The notes: generated from the letters alone by a model not told the origin. A DNA stretch of 64,000 nt from Siphonodentalium dalli (GCA_032622095.1 CP136069.1:19853326-19917325); one strand, 5' to 3'; numbered from the stretch's first letter, positions 46,544-56,982 are shown. Numbers and translations: made by a program.

Positions 46544-46711
46544 TGAATGGATCGTGGTCCGACTGGAACAACGGGAGTTGCACTGTCAGCTGCGGAGGGG
46601 GGATGAGGAACAGAACCAGAACATGTTCCTATCCAGAACCACAACACGGGGGCAATGACTGTGAAGGATTCACATCAGAGACTTTGAATTGCAGTCAACA
46701 GGAGTGTCCAG
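46544..46711 (+). CDS. TSP1-domain exon 6
   Basis: 168-base phase 1-1 TSP1 exon: GSWSDWNNGSCTVSCGGG, RNRTRTC, QHGGNDCEG, CSQQECPG. It and the next intron are near-copies of exon 3 and its intron (AACGTCGAC, AATATTTTGCG, ACTCCAACAAAA in order), so the pair arose by block duplication. Confidence 0.93.
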
Positions 46712-46917
46712 GTAAATATGAACGTCGACCTTTTTGCTTCAATATTTTGCGTCACTCCAACAAAAACTCAGTTACCACCATAAACGAAATGAAACGCTAG
46801 GAATAACACATTACAGGAATCAGCTTCAGTTGTGCAATAGACCAGTTCCAAACTCACACAATAAGTAGTAATCCAATGTATTTTATCAATCAATCTTTAC
46901 AATAGTACATAAATCAT

Positions 46918-46980
46918 GATTTGATAGGAACAATGGGAGTTGCCCCGCCAGATGCGGAGGAGGAATAAGGAGACTTTGAA
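46918..46980 (+). pseudogene. Truncated TSP1 pseudo-exon 7
   Basis: Counterpart of pseudo-exon 4 (ATAAATCATGATTTGATAGG, AACAATGGGAGTTGC). It stops after GGAGGAGGAATAAGGA and joins GACTTTGAACGGATAGACGG at the left border of duplication copy 2. The junction marks a rearrangement breakpoint. Confidence 0.8.
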
Positions 46981-47736
46981 CGGATAGACGGATAGACACA
47001 CATACGGACTAGCGAAGTCAATCAAGAACAACCCTTAATATGGTACAATGAACAAACATAAACTAATTCCACATCTATCAGATTATAATAATGTTTTTTT
47101 TTTATCTAAAATCTTTCAAATTCGATAACTCCCATCTCGAGTTGATCATAAACATGCTTGTACATTTCAAAGCATTTCTTCAATGTATGTGGGCTGCAGT
47201 GTGAGCTGATGGATTCAAATGTGAAATTCAAAATGGTTGCTAATGGCCATGTTTTTTCAACGAAATTCTGATGAACTCTATAGCTCCCATCAAGGGGTCA
47301 CTCCCAAAGATTCATATACTTCACACATGCACAAGTAAATATATACGTCCGTAATAAATACCAATTGGGCCTGTGTTCAGTTACATGGCATGACTTTTTG
47401 TGAGAATGATATGTTACGATTGTGAACAAATAACTGCAATTTATTAATATGTGCCCCACAATATCTTGTTTTAGCCCAGTGAATGTTTGAATTTTGGTGG
47501 TACATGTGGTCTATATTTGGTAGAGCACATGGGATGGCTATCATAATTAGTTTTGAGCAATGCTGTGGAAATGAAGAATTTTCCTCACCAACTGACAACT
47601 ACTGAGTAATTTCCCAATCACATTTGAAATTCTGACGATAAACCAACCCGAATTTGGGACAATTATTACTAGTCTTCGCTTGCACGTCCGTTGTGACTTC
47701 GTCTTAAATAATGTGAGGAAACACGTGCCATGCATA

Positions 47737-48245
47737 TAAGGATTAACTGTCATGTGGACTGTTTTTATGGAGATGTAACGGTGAGGTAAGTGGACATAAC
47801 TTGTGTTAAACCCGAAGGGTTTTACATACAAGTTATGTCCACTTACCTCACCGTTACATCTCCATAAAATAGTCCACATGACAGTTAATCCTTATATTTA
47901 TATACATTTAGCGAAAAAGCCACTTTTGTAAATATATTTAAATCGAAAAGTGTATCGTGACAAGATCAGCCCAAAATACCCAATAGCACCCTTGGCAAAA
48001 GTTAATAGGAACAATTTCTCTTCATGTTGAAACCCGATGATGTATTAAGTCAATCCTGCGCGAGTCAAAATGCGCCCAAAGCATTACGCGTTCGTCTTTC
48101 CAAACCTAATGACGTTTCGATGGTGTTATTAGCTTGGTGTTATGAGGCGTTGCGCATTCACCGAGAAATAACTGCAATTAGCCACGTGGGCGCCGACCAA
48201 TCAGAATGCTGGATTTAGTGATGACAACACTTAGTGTGTAAATAT
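47737..48245. mobile_element. TA-flanked hairpin-plus-tail element, copy B
   Basis: Inserted at a site readable as empty in copy 1 (TGCATATCAC at 38113-38122). TA precedes TAAGGATTAACTG and follows GTGTGTAAATA. The left ~75-bp hairpin arms pair almost perfectly around TTAAACCCGAAGGGTTT. The tail matches copy A (21818-22325) with few changes, showing recent mobility. No transposase is encoded, so movement would need an enzyme from elsewhere. Confidence 0.93.
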
Positions 48246-48594
48246 ATCACTATGAGTATTATGATATCACGAATATTATCAAAAACGCAAAGAATGGGAA
48301 ATTGTTTTCGGTACAGAACGTAAATAATCACCAAATCGCCAGGAGTAGTTCCTCCACAGCGGGTACAAAATATAACACAATAGTGCACATCAGTGTTTTC
48401 TATTCTATTACATGCATATCATTCATGTAAGCATTTCCTTCTCGTACATACTAACAGAAACACGTGCATGTATATTCATCAGTTTTCAAAAACAATCTAA
48501 AATTGCTAGTCGTTTTTACATTTTTGCTTTTTGGATTCTTTGTGAATATTTAGATGCTTCATCCTATTTGACACCAGAGAACTATTAGATATTT

Positions 48595-49054
48595 GTGACC
48601 CGCCATATCAAATCCAGTCGCAAGTCGGGATTTTTTTTACCCTGTGCCAATGCATTCTCTTATATATGCGAGTCGACCATAGGTCGCCTCGCATATATAA
48701 GAGAATGCATTGGCCTAACAATTTTTTATCATTTTTTTAAAATAAATATTTCTTACAATTTTTAGGACATAACATAAAAAACATCCATTACCCTGCAGGG
48801 AGCCCCACACATATATATATAAGCATATAGAAGAGTGTCGTCTGCTCATGTTTGTCTGGGGCTCTGTATGGGTGAAATTATAAAATTGTTACAGAATACA
48901 AGAAAAAATTATTAAAATTGTAAAAAAATTGTTAGGCCAATGCATTCTCTTATATATGCGAGGCGACCTATGGTCGACTCGCACATATAAGATAATGCAT
49001 TGGCACAGGGTAAACAAATGCCGACTTCCGACTGGATTTGATATGGCGGGTCAC
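48595..49054. mobile_element. ATTT-flanked fold-back with nested palindromic cassette, copy 2
   Basis: Sister of 39109-39568, carried by the large duplication. Tips GTGACCCGCC / GGCGGGTCAC match exactly, with ATTT outside on both sides. The cassettes lie at about 48645-48717 and 48933-49008. Confidence 0.9.
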
Positions 49055-49497
49055 ATTTCAGAAACTAATTCGATCGTATCCATGAACCAATTAATATGAG
49101 ACTCTGATGGTCAGAAATCGACGAGAGTTTACTCAGGGGAGCAAACATTCCCAATGATCGTCTCTCATAAAGAACGTCCGTGTCGGATGCTTGCGCGGAT
49201 TTTCTCTATACGTCTGTTTCACACGAATGATTATTTTAACTAAATTGGTGTCAAATCCGGCGCGGCATATTGATCCCCAGCTTCCTTCGATGTAAATCAC
49301 CTTGTGATATCTGTAGGGCTGAATGTGCTAATTTACGTCGAAGTGGTTTCCCTTACTGATAGCGGACTTTACGCCAGATCCAGTGGCGGGATTTGTCGCC
49401 AACTTTAATCGACTTTATCATACAAATCAATACAGAATGCTATATTTATTGGAAATATTTATATTTTACGGTCATAATGACGTAATATAATATATAG

Positions 49498-49655
49498 AGG
49501 ATAATCAATTGGTTTCGATGATTACGTGACATAATTCACGAGGGGAGCCGGGCCTGGTAAAACCCGAGTGAGCAGAGCGAACGAGGGTTTTACCAATAGG
49601 ACCGGCTACCCGAGTGAATTATGTCACGTAATCATCGAAACCAATTGATTATTCT
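49498..49655. repeat. ~70-bp-arm hairpin 3' of the Crypton ORF, copy 2
   Basis: Sister of 40012-40169, with the same loop (GAGCAGAGCGAACGAG) and few base changes. Confidence 0.92.
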
Positions 49656-50125
49656 GTTTATTACACACTTTCAACCACTAAAAGTCGCTAATTTTAAAGA
49701 GTAGATGTGACAAAATAGGCCCAGATCAGCTGATTCTCCCATCTTGAACCCCAACGTAACGTTCAGTTGCGCATGCTGTTACGCGGATGGATACATAATT
49801 TAAATAATTGTGACGTAACGATATCGATTGCCCTTATTATTTTCATTCACTTCGGCGCAATTCATTTTTTAAAGTTTCGGAAATTACAGGATATTTTCAG
49901 TCACACTTGTGTTTATTCTGATCAAAAAAGCATGACACTTGGAACGGAATGTTGTCAAGATTCTGTTGGTATGTGTAAATAGTATTGGTTCATACAGGAA
50001 ATGTTTGGAAATCGTTCTAAAAGTAGAAAACTTAATTTCAAAGTGACGATATAATTTAATCATCGTAAATAAACACTTGGAGAGGAAGACGTGGAAGTTC
50101 ATTATTTACTGTTCACATGGAATTT

Positions 50126-51184
50126 TCAAAGCTCATTCGACTGGAATTTGCCGTCATCCTCATCATCTGAATCGATAATTGGTAATATTCTTCTTCGTTT
50201 TACGGGTGTATTTATAACTCCTTCCGCATAATCGTTGGCAAGTCCCTTTTGTTGCTCGACTTCAGTCATGTTTGATCCGTAGAAATTGAAGCGGAATGTG
50301 CAGTCCCTGTTATCTCTTATCACGACTCTCTTGTTAGAGTACATGCCTGATTCTGTTACTGTCATTGACTTTTGGGAAGAGGCGACAAAGTTTGTGTCCA
50401 GTTCAAAGTTTTGGTTATTTGTTGACACCGATGATGTTGAAATACATGTGGAATCATTATTCATATCATGTTGAGCTTGATGATTCATACTAGTAACAGT
50501 AGAACATGATGCAGAAGCATGATTCTGAGATACTGGTTTTGGTGCCGTTGAATGTCGATACGGAACAACCGCAGAACTGGCTGACTCCAGGGGGCGCATT
50601 AGAGAAGTTGATATTGATTTCTGTTGCTTTTCATTCAACTTACTGTAAGTGTTTGCACTGCCTACATTCCTGTGTCCACTTATTTGGATAGTACAATTAG
50701 CAGGCAGTCCCATATCGTTACATTTCTGCATCATATGTTTGCGTACACTGTGGTTTGTTATTTTCCTTGTATCTTCTTTCTGCATTATTTCATCACATTT
50801 TGATTTCATTTTCTTTACAATACCATAAATATGGTTCACTCCCATAGGACAATTTTTGAACCAAGGTAGATTGGGATTTTTCGTATAGTTTATCTCAAGG
50901 AAGAATGGCGAGTCAGGTGTACACATGGCAGGAGTTCTTTTGTCTCTATATATTTTGTAAGCCCGTACTGGACAGCGTTGCATATCTTCCATATAGTGCC
51001 ATGCCTTTGGTTTAAATTTCCTCATATTTGTTGGATCTGTGCCTGTTCGAGTTTTAGTTTGCCGCTCACGTACATGCGCCAAATATTCATCACAATCCTC
51101 ATCTGCAGAAAGGCTTATGTCACCCCATGTTAGGCTACGTTGTTCTCTGCCACCACACATTCCAAGAACCATTGAGAATGTTAC
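50126..51184 (-). pseudogene. Crypton-type tyrosine recombinase, catalytic part (copy 2, truncated)
   Basis: 348-codon antisense frame matching copy 1 with scattered substitutions and a short in-frame deletion in the Ser/Asn-rich region (MNHQ followed by AQH). The catalytic set is kept: R9 (GGREQR), H141-x-x-R144, H167 and Y176 (NTYSKL, where copy 1 has NNYSKL). The duplication border removes everything upstream, including the N-terminal domain, so it cannot encode a complete recombinase. The frame remains fully open across both copies, indicating a recent duplication. Confidence 0.9.
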
Positions 51185-51391
51185 GCCCCTTATAAGTCAC
51201 GTGATCTTGGCGGCCATCTTGAATTTCAGGAAAATTGGGTTTTACGATGATTTATGTGAATTATATGGGTCACGCGGGCGTACGCATGGTCAACTCACCA
51301 GCATAATTAATTTAGTTGCCTGTTATCACCACTGGAAAATGATACAATTGACAAGGGTTGTTCACAACCAGTAAAGGTGTATTATAAATAA
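51185..51391. other. Duplication-border flank, no gene recognised
   Basis: CACGTGATCTTGGCGGCCAT begins shortly after the breakpoint. Its complement is another AAGATGGCCGCC motif. Nothing else seen. Confidence 0.4.
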
Positions 51392-51735
51392 AAGGTATAA
51401 GTACCTTATTCGCCGCAGGCGCCCCTCGATCATTAGAGTATAGAGGTTAGTTACCCACCCACCTCCCCATCCCGCCACCTATAGTATGTTATGCACCGCA
51501 GGCGCCCCTATAGAGGCTACTGCCCACATAAATAATAGGTATAAGTATCTTATGCGCCGCAGGCGCCCCTCGATCATTAGAGTATAGAGGTTAGTTACCC
51601 ACCACCACCCCATCCCGCCACCCATAGTATCTTATGCGCAGCAGGCGCCCCTATAGAGGCTACTGCCACATAAATAATAGGTATAAGTAACATATGCGCC
51701 GCAGGCGTCCCTCGATCATTAGAGTATAGAGGTAA
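51392..51735. repeat. ~145-bp tandem repeat, 2.4 units
   Basis: Units begin AGGTATAAGTA at 51392, 51537 and 51679. Each holds two GCCGCAGGCGCCCCT blocks, TCATTAGAGTATAGAGG, a CCACC-rich tract and TAGAGGCTACTGCC. Confidence 0.93.
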
Positions 51736-52048
51736 TAACAATAACTTCTTCAGTCATGAGTCTTTTGCGAGCAGCCATTTTCGACTGATAACCACGTGCT
51801 AACAACAATGACGCAATATTCCGGCTCTGACTGTACTCCCATAACGTCAGAAATAGCATGACCTTGAGGACATTGTCGCTTTAAATTGTTCCAAGTGTTA
51901 CAGATAAATACACTGTACACTGTCAAACATGCCGGAAAGAATAGAGTTATATCCCATACATTAGACTACATACCAAATTCGCAAAAATGCGCGATTGGCA
52001 GCGTCTTCGAAGTTCGCATTTATTCGCGTTTGGCAGCGAAAGAGTTTT
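51736..52048. other. No gene recognised
   Basis: No domain, hairpin or tandem pattern apart from a small repeat of CGC.TTTGGCAGCG near 51990-52036. Confidence 0.4.
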
Positions 52049-53550
52049 AACGAGCCTCAATTTTTATGGATACCGAGCCTGGAACGATGTGGAACAACCT
52101 AGAATGGAATTTCGTCTACTTTTCTCCCTATCTTTCAACCCCTCCCCTACGCATGTCAGATGATTCCCCCCGTTCGTCATACCTACAGAAAATACTTCTT
52201 TGACAAATGGAACCAACGGAAATGAAGTATATGGTGCTAAACATATTAAAATGGCGACTATGGGTGTTTTTTATTATTGAGTTATAACATGTAAATTGCC
52301 TTTTTACACGACATAAATCCCGTTGCGAGCTCTCTTGGGATCCCAAGACAAATATCGTGTCTGTGTTACCAAGCGTGTCAATTAGCTTAACTGATTTAAC
52401 GAAAAAAAAATCATTTTGGATGTTTTTGGTTTGCCGGAAAATCAATTTCTTGCCACACAGCTTGGAATCGGCGACGACATATCGTCGTCTACTTATTCTC
52501 CTTTTTTCTTCAACCCCCTCTCACGGCAGCATCCCTGTCAATTTGTGTTTTATTTCAGCTCGAATATTTCTAATGCACCCGTTCTATTCATTATTCATAG
52601 CATAGCACCAGTCAGGTTAACGAGCCTCAATTTTTATGGATACCGAGCCTGGAACGATGTGGAACGACCTAGAATGGAATTTCGTCTACTTTTCTCCCTA
52701 TCTTTCAACCCCTCCCCTACGCATGTCAGATGATTCCCCCCGTTCGTCATACCTACAGAAAATACTTCTTTGACAAATGGAACCGACGGAAATGAAGTAT
52801 ATGGTGCTAAACATATTAAAATGGCGACTAGGGGTGTTTTTTATTATTGAGTTATAACATGTAAATTGCCTTTTTACACGACATAAATCCTGTTGCGAGC
52901 TCTCTTGGGATCCCATGACAAATATCGTGTCTGAGCTACCATGCGTGTCAATTAACTTGACTGTTTTAAAGAAGAAAAAAAATCATTTTGGATGTTTTTG
53001 GTTTGCCGGAAAATAAATTTCTTGCCACACAGCTTGGAATCGGCGACGACATAACGTCGCCTACTTATTCTCCGTTTTCTTTAACCCCCTCTAACGGCCG
53101 CATCCCTGTCGATTTTGCGTTGGAATTCAGTGTTGATACTCATAACGAACCCCTTTCGTCGATAACGTTGCACTGTTCCGAATAAAGTGTCTCGTTGCCT
53201 GGATATCGAACCCGGAACGGGCCGGAACTCGAATTTCGAGTGACAATGCAAATTCTACTCGGGAGAAAACAAATTCAGGAAGTATTTTTTTCGAAACGTT
53301 AGTTAGGTCGAGTTTGATGCTCTCCATCAACGGTTTTTTTTTTCAGTCTGCCATTGTTCGTTCCGGAACGACTAGGAACTTCCACCCTCGTTCCGGACTT
53401 TCGGACCCCCGGTACGACCGGAAAAAAAGATTTGCCACCAAAACGGTTTGCACTTTGTCACACTTATTTTTCGAGTTCTTTCAGATTCCGTCGAGACCCC
53501 GAAGTTGGAAGTTCTGTATAGACTTCCTTGGTAACACCATGGAAGTTTAA
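52049..53550 (+). pseudogene. Tandemly duplicated, decayed protein-like sequence (unknown)
   Basis: A 570-bp unit (52049-52618) repeats at 52619-53187 and starts a third time, diverged, near 53190. In both full units a frame reads CELSWDP, then SVSI.LT, then after an A-run VFGLPEN.FLATQLGIGDD and TYSPF. Unit 2 goes on through PSNGRIPVDFALEFSVDTHN to TLHCSE and a TAA. The frame stays the same past that stop, giving PGYRTRNGPELEFRV. Unit 1 has a one-base shift after TYSPF relative to unit 2. A further open stretch (53314-53550) ends in GNTMEV. The composition looks like real protein, but I recognise no family. It may be a decayed gene, a capsid-like or gag-like piece of an element, or exons whose introns I cannot delimit. 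Confidence 0.4.
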
Positions 53551-54164
53551 TTATCTCACATGCTTGCCATGAGTCCACAGTAGAGCGACAACACACAATA
53601 GCATGACTCTTTACTTCTGGGTCTGGGTTATGAATGGGGAAGCCACACCACAAGTGTGAGGTGACATACAATACGGTAGCTTTTCCTGATTAATGATAAC
53701 TTGCAATCATCCCGTGCTGAAATGTGAAGACTGCATATTGTGTTAAGATATCACACACACAGTTGCCAACTGCTCGCTATCAGGTCAGCTATGTATAGGC
53801 CAAACCAATAAAATTACTGAATAGTAGGTTTTAATGGCCGTTCAGCAAAGCGGCACATTGGCCAACATGATCAGTCAGTTTATACATTAATACATATTCG
53901 AAAGACCACTGTGTACCCATATGCTACTCGTATATGATGTGCACATGGGTGTGTGGGTTTTAAGATCCGCTAAGACCATCCTTCACCAGTCACCATTCTC
54001 TCACATTCCACACAGCTGTAAATACGTTACTTATTGTGCCACTTTGTCAATCATATAATTTTGTAACAATGTATACCGGAGAGGGGCTCATTAAGTTATG
54101 TAACCTGTGCCCCAATCCACTTTGTATTATTACAAATAAAATATGTTTAAAGTTAAAGTGGGTT
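53551..54164. other. No gene recognised
   Basis: AT-rich sequence without visible repeats or domains. Confidence 0.4.
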
Positions 54165-54628
54165 TTAACCCTTTACCCAACAGAACGGCCCTGTGCCAAT
54201 GCATTCTCTTATATATGCGAGTCGACCATAGGTCGCCTCGCATATATAAGAGAATGCATTGGCTTAACACATATTAAAAATGATAAAATTGTCAAAGAAT
54301 GTAGAAAAATATTATAAAAATTGCTAAAAAATGTAAGAAACAAATTATAAAATTGTTAAAGAATGTAAGAAAAAATGGTAAAAAGTGTTAAAAAAGATTG
54401 TTTTTAGGCCAATGCATTCTCTTATATATGCGAGGCGACCTATGGTCGACTCGCATATACAAGAGATGCATTGGCACAGGGCATAACTGTAACCATCATA
54501 ATGTGGTCAATGAACCGGTTCCAATGATATCCATATTTGTATGGTGTTATTGAGACAGACCGAAGATATTTTAGGCTGTTGAAGCTTTATTTGGGCGTTT
54601 TTGGCCGTTTTGTTGGGTAAAGGGTTAA
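54165..54628. mobile_element. TTAA-bounded CCC fold-back carrying the palindromic cassette
   Basis: TTAA-CCCTTTACCCAACAGAA at the left and GTTGGGTAAAGGG-TTAA at the right (about 24-bp tips, two mismatches). The TTAA duplication and CCC tip fit the piggyBac superfamily. Inside, 54190-54480 is a pair of inverted palindromic cassettes (CCTGTGCCAATGCATTCTC). The unpaired part GTAACCATCATAATGTGGTC to the right end is shared with 55594-55740. Confidence 0.9.
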
Positions 54629-54630
54629 GT

Positions 54631-54673
54631 CAGATAATGACCTCGTGAAGTGTCTGAGACCAAATAATCACCC
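54631..54673. repeat. Inverted founder arm of the 66-bp satellite
   Basis: CAGATAATGACCTCGTGAAG and TGTCTGAGACCAAATAATCA are the diverged complement of the satellite's GGGTGATTATATGGATTCAG and ACACTGCACTCAGTCATTAT. It pairs with the first satellite unit across the loop GCGGTCGCTTCGCAGCCTT. Confidence 0.85.
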
Positions 54674-55460
54674 GCGGTCGCTTCGCAGCCTTGGGTGATT
54701 ATATGGATTCAGACACTGCACTCAGTCATTATCCTTCCCGCGGTCGCTTCGCAGCCTTGGGTGATTATATGGATTCAGACACTGCACTCAGTCATTATCC
54801 TTCCCGCGGTCGCTTCGCAGCCTTGGGTGATTATATGGATTCAGACACTGCACTCAGTCAGTATCCTTCCCGCGGTCGCTTCGCAGCCTTGGGTGATTAT
54901 ATGGATTCAGACACTGCACTCAGTCATTATCCTTCCCGCGGTCGCTTCGCAGCCTTGGGTGATTATATGGATTCAGACACTGCACTCAGTCATTATCCTT
55001 CCCGCGGTCGCTTCGCAGCCTTGGTGATTATATGGATTCATACACTGCACTCAGTCATTATCCTTCCCGCGGTCGCTTCGCAGCCTTGGGTGATTATATG
55101 GATTCAGACACTGCACTCAGTCATTATCCTTCCCGCGGTCGCTTCGCAGCCTTGGGTGATTATATGGATTCAGACACTGCACTCAGTCATTATCCTTCCC
55201 GCGGTCGCTTCGCAGCCTTGGGTGATTATATGGATTCAGACACTGCACTCAGTCATTATCCTTCCCGCGGTCGCTTCGCAGCCTTGGGTGATTATATGGT
55301 TTCAGACACTGCACTCAGTCATTATCCTTCCCGCGGTCGCTTCGCAGCCTTGTGTGATTATATGGATTCTGACACTGCACTCAGTCATTATCCTTTCCAC
55401 GGTCGCTTCGCAGCCTTAGGTGATTATATGGATTCAGACACTGCACTCAGTCATTATCCT
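54674..55460. repeat. 66-bp satellite, about 12 units
   Basis: Unit: CGCGGTCGCTTCGCAGCCTT, GGGTGATTATATGGATTCAG, ACACTGCACTCAGTCATTAT, CCTTCC. Units are near-identical. 66 is a multiple of 3, so two frames stay open for over 200 codons, one reading GDYMDSDTALSHYPSRGRFA. One unit (near 55021) is 65 bp and shifts the frame, and the last units carry substitutions. Protein function is therefore unlikely. Confidence 0.97.
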
Positions 55461-55490
55461 TTACGTAATTGTTTTTCGTTTATATACCAC

Positions 55491-55744
55491 TTAGCCATTT
55501 ACCCAACAGAACGGCCCTGTGCCAATGCATTCTCTTATATATGCGAGTCGACCCATGGTCGACTCGCATATATAAGAGAATGCATTGGCACAGGGCATAA
55601 CTGTAACCATCACAATGTGGTCAATGAGCCGGTTCCATATGATATCCATATTTGTATGGTTTTATTGAGACAGACCCAAGATAATTTAGGCTGTTGCAGC
55701 TTTCTTTGGCCGGTTTTTGGCCGGTTTGTTGGGTAAATGGTTAG
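55491..55744. mobile_element. TTAG-flanked fold-back with a perfect palindrome
   Basis: TTAG-CCATTTACCCAACAGAA and GTTGGGTAAATGG-TTAG. Related to 54165-54628 by its tips, the GTAACCATCA.AATGTGGTC block and the cassette. Here the cassette is collapsed to one palindrome, 55516-55594: 38-bp perfect arms and a 3-base centre. TTAG in place of TTAA is unusual for piggyBac-type elements. Confidence 0.88.
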
Positions 55745-56908
55745 TAGGTCAATGTGACCCACGACGGGCTACTAGTGACTAATAGAATCACTATCCTCGT
55801 GGATTCTAGACGAGTGTTGACTTGACGTTTTGACATCTATACCAGAGAAGGAGAGGGGGTAATAAAACATTTGCAGGAAGGTATGCCTCCGAGAGGCAAA
55901 ATGTTTTACCACTTCACTGAACCTCAAGCATTTTTTTTATTTTACTAAAGCCCTTTTTGTTGCTTAAAATAAACAGATATAGTCTAGATAATGAACAGTA
56001 ATTATTTAGTTACCAAATATGAACAGTGGATATGTGTAACTGAAATCAATACACACATTATCATTTTGATAAATAATATATCCCAGTTTTTTAAAGTTGT
56101 TAAAGATTTTTCACAGGTCTCGCTAAGTGGGGTAAAACATTTTTGGCCCATAAAATTACATGGTGTATTATCATCGGTTAATTGAAACCAGACTACAGTT
56201 AGGTCACTGCGCGACAGAAGAAGGTCTGCTTAATGACCCGTTCCTCTACAAACAGCATAACACGTACCCTTCACTCTTTGCCAATGGCTTTTACTTAGAG
56301 AGACCGATCTCGTGTGGTGACTTGGGGGTAACACAGCGGATGGTACCTCGGCGGATAGTTTTTCAATATGTTGATTTAAAAAATAATAATAAAAAGGAAA
56401 ACAAATGGTTTTGTTTAATTAAGCAAGGAGTGCAATCTGAAAAAAAAAAAGAAAAAAAAAGGAGTTTTTTTTAATTTAAATAAAAATGTTTAAACGATCA
56501 AACTGTGCTCGAATCGCACAAACTGACCTCCGCTGAATACATGAATAAGATCAAATGTGCACCAAGCCGCACAAAAGGGGCACAGGCCCCTCCGACGCTA
56601 ACTATAGGCTCCCAAAAGGGAGTCTGTTTCAGTTAGTTTAGTAGAAGTTACTCCAGCAGACTAATAAACGTGATAATGCATAATGACAGATAATGGGCTG
56701 GTTAACTGTCTAATCAGGAAGTAGTTAAACATTATGGAATTGTGGTTATCCTGCACGCTGGGTTGGGGGGGGGGTCACCGAAAATGCCTGAGCCAAAAAC
56801 AATATGACATACCTGCCTGCAAATGTTTTACTACAATCCTGTCTATATTGTAATTGAGTGTAAGTCTGCTTGCCTAGGTTTTGTGCACACTCCGCTTCGG
56901 CAAGTATA
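55745..56908. repeat. Sequence with 23-bp inverted borders; no gene recognised
   Basis: TAAAACATTTGCAGGAAGGT at 55863 pairs with ACCTGCCTGCAAATGTTTTA ending at 56830. The interior has A-rich tracts (56440-56462), T-runs and a G10 run (56765-56774). Possibly a decayed element ~970 bp long. Open frames at 55991-56474 have no motif. Confidence 0.5.
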
Positions 56909-56982
56909 CCTTACTCGTATTTAAATTCGCGCAGTATTATTTTTCGCTGAGTTTTGAATTCGCGCACTTTAAATTCGCTCAG
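56909..56982. repeat. Outer inverted arm, left
   Basis: TTACTCGTATTTAAATTCGC-GCAGTA.TATTTTTCG and GAATTCGCGCACT pair with 62052-62127. The element bounded by these arms is the site into which the 4.3-kb element at 57563-61864 is inserted. Confidence 0.8.

Larger units (their letters stand above)
46986..51184. repeat. Large direct duplication, copy 2
   Basis: Direct copy of 37366-41706, starting 9,620 bp downstream. It ends abruptly inside the recombinase ORF at GAGAATGTTAC, followed by unrelated GCCCCTTATAAGTCACGTG. It lacks the 632-bp AATA-flanked element and carries a TA-flanked element at 47737-48245. Confidence 0.93.

Noticed and set aside
54674-55460. CRISPR-like array
   Set aside because: There are no variable spacers. 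The whole 66-bp unit repeats and the host is a eukaryote.
54691-55736. Long open frames over the 66-bp repeat as a repetitive secreted protein
   Set aside because: The unit length is a multiple of 3, so open frames are automatic. One 65-bp unit shifts the frame mid-array, two frames are equally open, and there is no start context or exon structure.
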